NCBI GenBank assembly: GCA_016710435.1
Contig: JADJVV010000001.1
Location: forward strand, 2,874,501 to 2,938,500
DNA: 64,000 nt
Direction of reading: 5' to 3'
Origin: Hyphomicrobiales bacterium
Lineage (GTDB): Bacteria > Pseudomonadota > Alphaproteobacteria > Rhizobiales > Aestuariivirgaceae
The notes beneath the pieces are model-generated. The model made no database searches, was not told the DNA's origin, and saw nothing but the letters and a program-made list of their open reading frames with translations. Each line of letters begins with the position of its first letter. The stretch's first letter is position 1. Shown one piece after another: positions 1 through 8,151 of this stretch. The position numbers and the translations under genes were made by a program.

Positions 1-36
1 ATGATCGGCACTGCAATCGTCACGGTGTCCGCATGA
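1..36 (+). CDS. nthA: Nitrile hydratase alpha subunit, 3' end only (partial)
   Basis: Only the last 11 codons are in the window, reading MIGTAIVTVSA and then TGA at 34-36. The stop overlaps the ATG of the beta-subunit gene (ATGA at 33-36). An IGT-type ending directly before a beta subunit agrees with nitrile hydratase alpha subunits, which carry the Co- or Fe-binding Cys cluster upstream of this window. The assignment rests mainly on position and coupling, because no catalytic motif is visible. Confidence 0.6.
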   Translation: MIGTAIVTVSA

Positions 37-686
37 TCGGCGCCCAGGATCTCGGCGGCCGCGATGGCTTCGGCCCCATCAATCCGGAAAAGAACGAGCC
101 GCTCTTTCATGCGGCCTGGGAGCGCCGTGTGCTGGGCTTCACCGTCGCCATGGGGGCAGGCGGGGCCTGGACAGGAGACCAGAACCGCCACAAGCGCGAG
201 CAGCTGCCGCAGGACTTCTATTGGTCCGCCAACTACTACGACATCTGGCTGACGGCGCTCACCCAGAACCTGACGGAGCGCGGCATGGTGACGGAGCGCG
301 ACCTGGCCGCAGGCCACGCGGTCGATCCGCCCAAGCCGCCGCCACGCGTCCTGAAGGGCGATGCCGTGGCAGCAACGCTGAACCGCGGCTTTCCCTACAT
401 GCGCGAGGCGAAAGCGCCCGCCGTCTTCGGCGCCGGTGATGCCGTCCGGACCATCCGCAACGAAACGCCGGGACACACGCGCCTTCCGGCCTATGCCATG
501 GAAAGAAACGGAGTGGTCGTCGCCGTGCGCGGCGTCCACGTCTATCCGGATTCAAACGGCATGGGGCAGGGCGAAGACCCGCGCTGGCTCTACACCGTGA
601 AGTTCACGGCGCAGGAACTCTGGGGAGAACCATCGCCGGATTCCGTCTGTCTTGATCTTTGGGAGCCCTATCTTGTCCGCGCCTGA
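33..686 (+). CDS. nthB: Nitrile hydratase beta subunit
   Basis: The 217-residue product matches the usual beta-subunit size. It starts with the family-like MIGAQDLGGRDGFGPI and has the helical stretch ending in FYWSANYYDIWLTALTQN. The SH3-like C-terminal half contains GDAVRTIRN, PAYAMERNGVVVAVRG and an ending LWGEPSPDSVCLDLWEPYL. Nitrile hydratase converts nitriles to amides in the cytoplasm as an alpha-beta heterodimer, with the metal held by the alpha subunit. The gene is translationally coupled to the alpha subunit and overlaps the accessory gene downstream. Whether the metal is Co or Fe cannot be told from this subunit; thiocyanate hydrolase is a related alternative. Confidence 0.93.
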   Translation: MIGAQDLGGRDGFGPINPEKNEPLFHAAWERRVLGFTVAMGAGGAWTGDQNRHKREQLPQDFYWSANYYDIWLTALTQNLTERGMVTERDLAAGHAVDPPKPPPRVLKGDAVAATLNRGFPYMREAKAPAVFGAGDAVRTIRNETPGHTRLPAYAMERNGVVVAVRGVHVYPDSNGMGQGEDPRWLYTVKFTAQELWGEPSPDSVCLDLWEPYLVRA

Positions 687-1020
687 GCGCCAGCCCGAGA
701 CGCCCTTCGCCGCACCGTGGGAGGCGCAGGTCTTTGCCTTGACGGTGAAGCTGCACGAACGCGGGGTCTTCACGTGGAGCGAGTGGACGCATGTGCTCGG
801 TGCCGAACTCCACGCCATGCCGGAGCGGCCGTATTATGAGTCATGGCTCGCCGCACTGGAGAAGATCGTCCAGGGCTACGGAGTGATGAGCGAACCTGAA
901 CGCCTGGCCCGCATTGCCGCTTGGGACAGGGCCGCGAAGGCAACGCCCCACGGCCAGCCCATACGTCTGGAAAACGGGGCAGGCGCGGACGGCCCGTCCT
1001 TTGACTTTTCGCCAGTTTGA
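673..1020 (+). CDS. Nitrile hydratase accessory (activator-like) protein
   Basis: A small acidic protein of about 115 residues resembling the N-terminal helical part of nitrile hydratase beta subunits (PFAAPWEAQVFALTVKLHE, then FTWSEWTHVLGAEL and YYESWLAALEKIV). This is the pattern of the accessory or P14K-type proteins that assist metal insertion into the alpha subunit. The preferred start is TTG at 673, with GGGAG at 661-665, and it overlaps the beta-subunit gene by 14 bp. A second in-frame TTG at 652 would add seven residues. Order alpha-beta-accessory is the common arrangement for cobalt-type enzymes. Confidence 0.85.
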   Translation: MSAPERQPETPFAAPWEAQVFALTVKLHERGVFTWSEWTHVLGAELHAMPERPYYESWLAALEKIVQGYGVMSEPERLARIAAWDRAAKATPHGQPIRLENGAGADGPSFDFSPV

Positions 1021-1074
1021 CCGGGACCAGCCTCCCGCCTAGAGCAATTGCCTGAGATTGTGTGGAGCGGATGA

Positions 1075-2607
1075 ATGCATGAGATCCTTGAAAAGCTGGA
1101 GGCGCGCCGTGCCAATGCCCGCGCCGGCGGCGGACAGAAGCGGACTGACGCCCAGCACGCCCGCGGCAAGCTGACGGCCCGCGAGCGCATCGAACTGCTC
1201 CTCGACCAGAACTCGTTCGAGGAGTTCGACATCTACGTCGAACATCGCGCCACCGAATTCGGCATGGCGGAAACACGCATTCCGGGCGACGGCGTGGTGA
1301 CGGGATGGGGCACGGTGAACGGTCGCGTCGTCTACGTATTCGCCAAGGACTTCACCGTCTTCGGGGGCTCGCTCTCGGAAACCCATGCCCGCAAGATTAC
1401 CAAACTGCAGGACATGGCACTGCGCAACCGAGCACCCATCATCGGCCTGTTCGACGCCGGTGGCGCGCGCATCCAGGAAGGGGTGGACGCGCTTGCAGGT
1501 TATGGCGAGGTTTTCCAGCGCAACGTGCTATCCTCCGGCGTCATTCCGCAGATCTCCGTCATCATGGGGCCGTGCGCAGGCGGCGATGTGTATTCCCCCG
1601 CGATGACCGACTTCATCTTCATGGTCCGCGATACGAGCTACATGTTCGTGACCGGCCCCGACGTGGTGAAGACCGTGACCAACGAAACGGTGACGGCGGA
1701 AGAACTGGGCGGCGCCTCGGTCCACACCACAAGGTCATCGATTGCCGACCGCGCCTTCGACAACGACGTGGAAGCGCTGTTGCAGATGCGCCGCCTCATC
1801 GATTTCCTGCCCTCATCCAACACGGCAGACTTGCCGGAATTGCCGCAGCTGGACAGCGCAGAGGAATTGGTGCCGAGCCTCGACACGCTCATTCCGGCCA
1901 ATCCCAACCAGCCCTATGACATGAAGGAGCTGATCCTCAAGACGGTGGACGAGGGTGACTTCTTCGAGATCCAGGAAGCCCATGCCCGCAACATCATCAC
2001 CGGATTTGCGCGCATCAAGGGCCGTACAGTGGGGATCGTTGCGAACCAGCCCATGGTGCTGGCGGGCGTGCTGGATTCGGATGCAGGCCGTAAGAGCGCA
2101 CGCTTCGTGCGCTTCTGCGATTGCTTCAACATCCCGGTCATCAGCTTCGTGGACGTGCCGGGTTTTCTGCCGGGCACGGCACAGGAATATGGCGGCCTGA
2201 TCAAGCACGGCGCCAAGCTGCTCTTCGCCTACGCCGAAGCAACTGTGCCGAAGATCACCGTCATCACCCGCAAGGCCTATGGGGGAGCCTACGTCGTGAT
2301 GGCCTCCAAGCACCTGCGTGGCGACATCAACTATGCCTGGCCCACAGCCGAAATCGCCGTCATGGGCTCCAAGGGCGCCGCGGAAATCATCTACCGCGCT
2401 GAACTGGGCGACAAGGAAAAGATCGCCGCCCGCGTCAAGGACTACGAAGACCGGTTCGCCAATCCCTTCGTGGCGGCGGAGCGGGGCTTCCTCGACGATG
2501 TGATCATGCCCCATTCCACCCGCCGGCGGGTGGCCCGGGCATTGGACATGCTGAAGGGCAAGAAACTCGACAACCCCTGGAAGAAGCACGACAACATTCC
2601 GCTGTGA
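1075..2607 (+). CDS. pccB: Propionyl-CoA carboxylase beta chain (carboxyltransferase)
   Basis: A 510-residue carboxyltransferase of the acyl-CoA carboxylase beta family, the typical size. The N-terminal half has GKLTARERIELLLD, the acyl-CoA site region GLFDAGGARIQEGV and GPCAGGDVYSPA. The C-terminal half has NQPMVLAGVLDSDAGRKSARF, DVPGFLPGTAQEYGG and the biotin-side RKAYGGAYVVM. It transfers CO2 from carboxybiotin to propionyl-CoA, giving methylmalonyl-CoA. The likely partner is the biotin-carrying alpha chain at 8152-10122; the two genes are separated by about 5.5 kb of unrelated genes. Methylcrotonyl-CoA carboxylase beta is less likely because the C terminus ends NPWKKHDNIPL, as in PccB. 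Confidence 0.95.
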   Translation: MHEILEKLEARRANARAGGGQKRTDAQHARGKLTARERIELLLDQNSFEEFDIYVEHRATEFGMAETRIPGDGVVTGWGTVNGRVVYVFAKDFTVFGGSLSETHARKITKLQDMALRNRAPIIGLFDAGGARIQEGVDALAGYGEVFQRNVLSSGVIPQISVIMGPCAGGDVYSPAMTDFIFMVRDTSYMFVTGPDVVKTVTNETVTAEELGGASVHTTRSSIADRAFDNDVEALLQMRRLIDFLPSSNTADLPELPQLDSAEELVPSLDTLIPANPNQPYDMKELILKTVDEGDFFEIQEAHARNIITGFARIKGRTVGIVANQPMVLAGVLDSDAGRKSARFVRFCDCFNIPVISFVDVPGFLPGTAQEYGGLIKHGAKLLFAYAEATVPKITVITRKAYGGAYVVMASKHLRGDINYAWPTAEIAVMGSKGAAEIIYRAELGDKEKIAARVKDYEDRFANPFVAAERGFLDDVIMPHSTRRRVARALDMLKGKKLDNPWKKHDNIPL

Positions 2608-2687
2608 GCGAAATCCGCTCGTTGTTGCATAAATGACACAGCCACGATTTTGTCACAATCGGGCGGGTCATCACGCGCTGCGGGCAT

Positions 2688-2716
2688 TTGACGGCGCATT
2701 GCAACCAACTTAGACT
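2688..2716 (+). promoter_or_regulatory. Candidate sigma-70 promoter for the FadL-type gene
   Basis: TTGACG at 2688-2693, a 17-bp spacer, then TAGACT at 2711-2716. The predicted start point lies about 50 bp upstream of the ATG at 2775. This is a good housekeeping match, but it was found by eye only. Confidence 0.5.
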
Positions 2717-2774
2717 CTGAGCCTGATTTTCGCCCAGAGTCGGACGGTGTGGGCGGCAACGGGGGGACTGTCCA

Positions 2775-4046
2775 ATGACTCGCACACGCGCTTTCAAAGC
2801 ATTTATGGCTTCCGGCATCGCCGCCGTCGCCATGGCAACCTCGGCACTGGCCGGTGGGTTTGCCGTCCGTGAACAATCGGTCGAATACCAGGGCATGTCT
2901 TTCGCCGGCAACGCGGCGGGCGGAGGCGGGCTCTCCGGCATGTTCTGGAACCCCGCCGTGCTGGGCGAATTCGAAGGCTTCCAGACCGACTCGAACTACA
3001 CGCTGATCGCTCCCTATGCGAAGATCACGGGAACGGACGTGCTCGGCACCGGATCCAGCGGCAACATGGGCAACCTCGCGCTCGTGCCGGCAAGCTACAT
3101 GAGCTACCAGCTGACCGATGATCTGGTCGCCGGCCTTTCCTTGAATTCGCCGTTCGGCCTTGGCAACAAGACGGACTTTGCCTGGGTTGGCCAGACCTTC
3201 AATCGCAAGTCCCAGGTCAAGACCTACAACGGACAATTGGCACTGGCCTACAACGTTTCGCCCGACATCACCATCGGTGGCGGCGTCATCATGGAATACA
3301 TGACCGCGGACCTGCGGTCGGCGGGCGGTGTCGCGCCAACCAGTTCCAGTGTTGTGGTGCAGGGTGACGATATCGGCTTCGGTTTCAGTGGTGGTGTTGT
3401 TTGGCGCCCGATGGACGGCACACAACTTGGCTTTGGTTTCCGCTCTGCCGTGAAACACACGCTCAAGGGCGAGGATTCCCTGCGTGGCACAAACCCCGCC
3501 GTTCCGGGCTTCGATCCCATCTCCGCCGATGTCACGCTGCCGGAAAGCGCGACCCTCAGCATCCGTCAGGACATTTCGGATGAGACGCGCCTCCTGGCCT
3601 CTGCGGAGTGGACCAACTGGAGCAGGTTGAAGCAGTTGGATATCGTCTGCAGTGGTGGCGGCACCAATCTGGCGCTGTGCGGGTTGCGTCCGCCGGGAGC
3701 GGTCCTCAAGTCTCTCGAATTCGGCTGGCATGACGGATATTTCTTCTCCGCCGGTCTGGAGCATGATCTCTCCGACACACTCACGATCCGGGGCGGCCTG
3801 GCTTACGAAATTTCCCCTGTCCAGGCCCCCGACGAGCGCTCATTGCGCGTACCGGACTCGGATCGCCTGTGGCTGAGCGCCGGTGCGAGCCTGCAGATCA
3901 CCGAGAAGATGAAGGCCAACCTTGCCTACACTCACATCTTCTTCAAGGAGGGTGACATCGACCGCACGGAATCCGCCATTCATTTCGTCGGCAAGTCCAA
4001 CGCGCACATGGATATCCTCAGCGCCGGCATGTCCGTCGATTTCTGA
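2775..4046 (+). CDS. FadL/OmpP1/TodX-family outer membrane transport protein
   Basis: The 423-residue product has a Sec signal peptide (about residues 1-26, cut after SALA). The family N terminus follows, GFAVREQSVEYQGMSFAGNA, with the NPA motif in MFWNPAVLG. Alternating beta-strand sequence and a C-terminal strand ending in Phe (SAGMSVDF) indicate a 14-strand barrel carrying hydrophobic compounds such as long-chain fatty acids across the outer membrane. RBS GGGGGGA lies just upstream of the ATG. The gene stands alone behind its own promoter between pccB and a small exported protein. Adjacency to propionyl-CoA carboxylase is compatible with fatty-acid use, but that is inference. Confidence 0.9.
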   Translation: MTRTRAFKAFMASGIAAVAMATSALAGGFAVREQSVEYQGMSFAGNAAGGGGLSGMFWNPAVLGEFEGFQTDSNYTLIAPYAKITGTDVLGTGSSGNMGNLALVPASYMSYQLTDDLVAGLSLNSPFGLGNKTDFAWVGQTFNRKSQVKTYNGQLALAYNVSPDITIGGGVIMEYMTADLRSAGGVAPTSSSVVVQGDDIGFGFSGGVVWRPMDGTQLGFGFRSAVKHTLKGEDSLRGTNPAVPGFDPISADVTLPESATLSIRQDISDETRLLASAEWTNWSRLKQLDIVCSGGGTNLALCGLRPPGAVLKSLEFGWHDGYFFSAGLEHDLSDTLTIRGGLAYEISPVQAPDERSLRVPDSDRLWLSAGASLQITEKMKANLAYTHIFFKEGDIDRTESAIHFVGKSNAHMDILSAGMSVDF

Positions 4047-4145
4047 TGGATTCCCGCCGGGGTTGACCGTTCAAATTTGAGCGTATCCCTGAACCCGGCC
4101 TTAGCAAGACTGCGATAACGTTCTTCCCATCTGGGGAGAAGTGTC

Positions 4146-4601
4146 ATGAAGTTTGTCGCTTTGGCGGCCGGTGCCTGTCTGGCTCTGGCCGTGTCGGGTC
4201 CATCGGTTTTCAACACACAAGGGTCATCGGTTCAAACCGAGAGTGCCGCGATCGTCGCACCGGCCTGGCTGCCGCTGCCGTCGCGGCCGTTCATCAGCAG
4301 CGTGGAATATTCGGGCGAGGCAGGGGCCGAAGCCGCCTTCGGCACGGTTCTCTATGTCCTTCCCTCCGACGGAAAATCCGAGGTCGTCTGGCTCAAGGAA
4401 CATCTCAAGGCGCAAGGCTACGCCATCGACGACCGCACCGCGGCCATCGACAATTTCGCTGGGGCCGACGTGGTGATCAGCGCCCATGACCGCGTCACCG
4501 GGCGCCGGGTCAACCTGGTGAAGAGCAGCACCGTCGAGGGTGCGAACCTCCGCGTGACCTTCGAGGACCCCACTGCAGGAACTTACGTTTCGCTGCTCTG
4601 A
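4146..4601 (+). CDS. Exported protein of unknown function
   Basis: A 151-residue protein with an N-terminal hydrophobic segment (residues about 3-22) that looks like a Sec signal or anchor. A Ser/Thr/Ala-rich linker follows, then a mixed alpha/beta domain with FGTVLYVLPSDGKSEVVWLKE. RBS GGGGAGAAG precedes the ATG. I do not recognise the family. It sits 99 bp after the FadL-type gene and 61 bp before a multi-spanning membrane protein on the same strand, so the three may be co-transcribed. Cysteine content (one, in the leader region) gives no clue to activity. Confidence 0.75.
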   Translation: MKFVALAAGACLALAVSGPSVFNTQGSSVQTESAAIVAPAWLPLPSRPFISSVEYSGEAGAEAAFGTVLYVLPSDGKSEVVWLKEHLKAQGYAIDDRTAAIDNFAGADVVISAHDRVTGRRVNLVKSSTVEGANLRVTFEDPTAGTYVSLL

Positions 4602-4662
4602 CCTCTTGTGCCGCCCGCTCCGCCGTTGGAAAACGGGGCAGGGATTCGCGCGGGAGAACATG

Positions 4663-5451
4663 ATGCGGACATTGCCGGTGGGGGCCGCCTTTGGGCACAT
4701 GCTCCGCTCGACGACGAACAACCTGGGCTTTGCCTGGCAGTTGAGCTGGCCATGGATATTGCTCATCGCGCCTGCGAACATTCTGGCCACGCTGTATGGC
4801 TTCACGCTTGAACCACGCGCCGACGGCAGCGTGCCCGAGGGCAAGGTCATCGCCATTGCACTGCTTGTGGCGGCTCTCACGTTGTTTGCTTTCGCATCCA
4901 TCGCCGTGAGCTGGCACCGCTACGTGCTGCTGGACGAAGTGCCGCGCGGATGGGCACGGTTGCGTGCCGACAATACGGTCTGGCGCTACTTCGGAAACAC
5001 CCTGCTGATCATGCTTGTCCTGGTCGCCGGAATGGTGCCTGCGATGCTGCTGACCGCGATTCCTTTCGCAATGGGCAACGCTGGAGCAATCCTCGCGGTA
5101 CCGATCTATTTCGCCACGGTGATCTACGGCATCGCCGCCTTCTATCGCCTGAGCGTGAAGTTGCCGGCTGTGGCGCTGGAACGGTACGATTTCGGATTGA
5201 AGGACGCATGGTCCATCACCCAAGGCAATACCTGGCGACTCTTCGGCCTGGCATTGTTGTTTGCACTCTGCGTGCTTGTCATCGCGCTGCTGCTTGCGGG
5301 CGTGGTCTACCTGCTGGAAAAAACGGGACTGACCTTCGCGCTGATGCTCGGCCTGTCGCTCCAGATCGTGTTCAACTGGATCTTCACCATCATGGGCGTG
5401 ACGTTGCTCACCAGCCTGTACGGATTTTTCGTGGAGAAGCGGGAGTTCTAA
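4663..5451 (+). CDS. Multi-spanning inner-membrane protein of unknown function
   Basis: About 262 residues with roughly six hydrophobic segments: LSWPWILLIAPANIL, IAIALLVAALTLFAFASIA, TLLIMLVLVAGMVPAMLL, ILAVPIYFATVIYGIAAF, LFGLALLFALCVLVIALLL, and a C-terminal pair. The polar loop RYDFGLKDAWSITQGNTWRLF resembles loops in glycerophosphoryl-diester or YciC/DUF-type envelope proteins, but I cannot name the family. The ATG at 4663 is preferred because GGGAG at 4652-4656 gives good spacing; an ATG at 4660 and a longer TTG form are possible. The stop overlaps the stop of convergent rimO. Confidence 0.8.
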   Translation: MRTLPVGAAFGHMLRSTTNNLGFAWQLSWPWILLIAPANILATLYGFTLEPRADGSVPEGKVIAIALLVAALTLFAFASIAVSWHRYVLLDEVPRGWARLRADNTVWRYFGNTLLIMLVLVAGMVPAMLLTAIPFAMGNAGAILAVPIYFATVIYGIAAFYRLSVKLPAVALERYDFGLKDAWSITQGNTWRLFGLALLFALCVLVIALLLAGVVYLLEKTGLTFALMLGLSLQIVFNWIFTIMGVTLLTSLYGFFVEKREF

Positions 5452-6773
5452 ATCCGCTCGCCGATCAAATCGTATTCCTCGGCGTCGACAATCTTCACTT
5501 TCACCATATCGCCGGGCTTGAGGTCCGTCGCGCCGGGGATGAAGACATTGCCGTCGATTTCCGGCGCATCCCACGGCGAGCGGGCCACAGCTTCTTCATT
5601 ATCAGCGTCAATTTCATCAACCAAGACATTGATTTCACGACCGATTTTGGAGCGGAATACATCTTCCGAAATGGCCTGCTGGGTCTCCATGAAGCGCGCA
5701 AACCGTTCTGCCTTCACCTCATCCGGCACCTGCGGCAGGCCCAGATCATTGGCGGTCGCGCCAGACACGGGCTCATATTGGAAGCAACCCGCGCGTTCGA
5801 TCCGCGCTTCCTTCATCCACTGGAGAAGCTGCTCGAAGTCCTGATCCGTTTCGCCGGGAAAGCCGACGATGAAGGTCGAGCGGATGGCAAGGTCCGGACA
5901 GACCTTCCGCCACGCCGCAATCCGGTCCAGCACCTTTTCCTGGTTTGCCGGGCGGCGCATCGCCTTCAGTACCGTGGGTGAGGCATGCTGGAAGGGAATG
6001 TCGAGATAGGGAAGGATCTTCCCCTCCGCCATCAGCGGAATGACATCGTCCACATGCGGGTAGGGATAGACGTAGTGCATGCGTACCCAGGCACCGAGAT
6101 CGCCCAGTTCCTTCGCCAGATCGTAGAACTTCGCCCGCACCTCGCGGCCACGGTATTTCGACGGTGTGTATTTGAGGTCAACGCCATAGGCAGACGTGTC
6201 CTGCGAGATGACCAACAATTCTTTCACCCCGGCTTTCACCAGCCGCTCCGCCTCATACAGCACCGCAGCCGCCGGGCGCGAAACCAGATCGCCACGGATC
6301 GAGGGGATGATGCAGAAGGTGCAGCGGTTGTTGCAGCCTTCGGAAATCTTGAGATAGGCGTAGTGCTTCGGCGTGAGGTGCAGGCCCTGCGGCGGCACCA
6401 GATCCATCTTCGGGTCGTGTACCGGCGGCAGCGCCTCATGCACGGCCTTCACCACCTGTTCGTACTGGTGGGGACCCGTGATCGCCAGCACGGAAGGATG
6501 CGCCTTGCGGATCGCTTCATCCTCGATGCCATAGCATCCCGTCACGATGACACGGCCATTCTCCGCCAGCGCCTCGCCGATGGCCGAGAGGCTCTCCGCC
6601 TTGGCCGAATCGAGGAATCCGCAGGTGTTGACGATCACCACGTCGGCATCGTCATAGCCGGGCGCGATCACATAGCCCTCGGCCCGGAGCTGGGTGAGGA
6701 TGCGCTCGCTGTCCACGAGGTTCTTCGGGCAGCCCAATTGGACAAGGCCCACTTTCGGCACGGTCAGGGTCAT
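5448..6773 (-). CDS. rimO: Ribosomal protein S12 methylthiotransferase RimO
   Basis: A 441-residue radical-SAM methylthiotransferase. The N-terminal UPF0004 domain has Cys15, Cys51 and Cys80 for one 4Fe-4S cluster. The radical-SAM motif EGCNNRCTFC carries Cys147, Cys151 and Cys154 for the second. The TRAM domain is at the C terminus. RimO beta-methylthiolates the conserved Asp of ribosomal protein S12. PSIRGDLVSRP after the radical-SAM motif and the GCPKNLVDSE start separate it from MiaB, which modifies tRNA. It is a single gene, convergent with the membrane-protein gene and divergent from the secreted protein at 6870. Confidence 0.96.
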   Translation of the reverse strand: MTLTVPKVGLVQLGCPKNLVDSERILTQLRAEGYVIAPGYDDADVVIVNTCGFLDSAKAESLSAIGEALAENGRVIVTGCYGIEDEAIRKAHPSVLAITGPHQYEQVVKAVHEALPPVHDPKMDLVPPQGLHLTPKHYAYLKISEGCNNRCTFCIIPSIRGDLVSRPAAAVLYEAERLVKAGVKELLVISQDTSAYGVDLKYTPSKYRGREVRAKFYDLAKELGDLGAWVRMHYVYPYPHVDDVIPLMAEGKILPYLDIPFQHASPTVLKAMRRPANQEKVLDRIAAWRKVCPDLAIRSTFIVGFPGETDQDFEQLLQWMKEARIERAGCFQYEPVSGATANDLGLPQVPDEVKAERFARFMETQQAISEDVFRSKIGREINVLVDEIDADNEEAVARSPWDAPEIDGNVFIPGATDLKPGDMVKVKIVDAEEYDLIGERI

Positions 6774-6869
6774 GGCGCGCCTTTAGCCGAGCAGCGCGGG
6801 CAGGGCAAATTTAACGGAACCGCCAGACCCCCACTTGAGGTTGCCCCGCACCTCGCCCATAAGGAAGCC

Positions 6870-8057
6870 ATGCCAAAAATCGTTATGCTTGCGGGGGCAA
6901 GTTGTCTGATGGCGCTCCTCATGGCGGCGCCAGCCCCTGCCGGGTCCCTCGCCCTTGCGGGCAAGGAACGCTGGCTCACCATCGCCTCCACCAAGGACAA
7001 GGACACCGCCATCGCCATTGCGGGCCTGTATTCCACGGAACGGGCCAGGGTTGTGACCACCCAGTCCGGATTTTTCGCCATCGTGCTGGGCCCCTACAAG
7101 GAGGGCTCGGTCGAGGCCATCAGGAAGGCTCACCAGGACATCGGGGAGTTGCCGAAGGACGCGCTGCTCTCGCGTGGCGACAAATACATCGACACCATCT
7201 ATGAGGAGCACCCTTGGGAAGAACAGCGCGTGCTCGCCACCTACGAGGTAAACAAGCCCGTGCAGTTTTCAGGCGACGGCATCACCTATGTGGTGTCGAT
7301 GAAGGGCGACGAGGACAATCCCGGTCCCACCACCGCCACTGCCGAAAAGGACGGAAAGCTGCTGTTCTCTTTCACCACGCCGACGGATTATTCCATGTTC
7401 GGGTCGGACGCCGGCCTTCTCAAACTCGATCCCACCGCCAATGGCCCGCAGTTGGTGTTCACCCGCTTCACCGGCGGTGCTCACTGCTGCACCCAAACCT
7501 GGATCGCCACGTCGCCACAGGGCGGCAGCGGCTGGACCCTGGTGGACGCAGGCGTCTTCGATGGCGGCGGCTACTCCTATGAGGATGCTGACGGCGACGG
7601 CACGATGGAACTGTTCCGCGTGGACAACGACTTCCTCTATGCTTTCGATTCCTACGCCGGCTCCGTTGCGCCGATCCGCATCAGCCATCTCCGGGGGAAC
7701 AGGCTGGCGGACATCTCCAACGATCCGGCCATGCACAGCCGTCTGGTACGGGACCTTGCGGCGATGGAATTCTCGGCCAAGGTCGATCCGAGCTTGTGGA
7801 GCACCAACGGCTTCCTTGCCGGCTGGGTCGCCGCCAAGCAGCGCCTGGGGCAGGGCGAGGAAGCCTGGCAGACGGCACTCGAAAATCTCGATCCCAAGAG
7901 CGATTTCGGCCCGCAGATCTGCACATCGGGCCAGGACCTCGAAAACTGCCCGGCGGAAAACCTGGAGGCCGTGCCCGTGGCGAAGGCCCTGGCGCAGTTC
8001 CTGTCCGAGCGCGACTACGGCGACCTTCCGGCGGTGGCGCGGGCCCTGCTGGACTGA
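6870..8057 (+). CDS. Secreted two-part protein of unknown function
   Basis: 395 residues with a signal peptide (residues 1 to about 24, APAPAG). Residues about 30-110 look like a SPOR-like fold: WLTIASTKDKDTAIAIAGLY, then GFFAIVLGPYKEGS. The second half has RFTGGAHCCTQTWIAT and DADGDGTMELFRVDNDFLY, an FG-GAP or VCBS-like Asp/Gly calcium-loop pattern. A helical tail with two Cys (ICTSGQDLENC) follows. RBS AAGGAAG at 6861-6867 fixes the start at 6870. The neighbours, rimO (divergent) and pccA (downstream, own promoter candidate), give no functional clue. Periplasmic peptidoglycan or lysozyme-inhibitor-like roles are possible but unproven. Confidence 0.8.
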   Translation: MPKIVMLAGASCLMALLMAAPAPAGSLALAGKERWLTIASTKDKDTAIAIAGLYSTERARVVTTQSGFFAIVLGPYKEGSVEAIRKAHQDIGELPKDALLSRGDKYIDTIYEEHPWEEQRVLATYEVNKPVQFSGDGITYVVSMKGDEDNPGPTTATAEKDGKLLFSFTTPTDYSMFGSDAGLLKLDPTANGPQLVFTRFTGGAHCCTQTWIATSPQGGSGWTLVDAGVFDGGGYSYEDADGDGTMELFRVDNDFLYAFDSYAGSVAPIRISHLRGNRLADISNDPAMHSRLVRDLAAMEFSAKVDPSLWSTNGFLAGWVAAKQRLGQGEEAWQTALENLDPKSDFGPQICTSGQDLENCPAENLEAVPVAKALAQFLSERDYGDLPAVARALLD

Positions 8058-8093
8058 CAGGCGGGCCTTCACCCTCCGTCGTATTGGCGGCTC

Positions 8094-8122
8094 TTGACGG
8101 CACGGCTAGAAATCTTTGCGAT
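8094..8122 (+). promoter_or_regulatory. Weak candidate promoter for pccA
   Basis: TTGACG at 8094-8099, 17-bp spacer, TGCGAT at 8117-8122. The -35 is good and the -10 poor. It lies about 30 bp upstream of the pccA GTG. Confidence 0.3.
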
Positions 8123-8151
8123 CAGAAAAATACAAGTGGAGCAGGGGCTTC

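Noticed and set aside
2442..3764. Long minus-strand open frame antisense to pccB and the FadL-type gene
   Set aside because: It lies opposite two well-recognised genes, has Arg/His-rich composition typical of GC-rich antisense frames, and shows no family motif.
5985..6869. Possible N-terminal extension of the secreted protein at 6870 back to 5985
   Set aside because: The extension overlaps rimO antisense, and the ATG at 6870 has a good ribosome site and starts a proper signal peptide.
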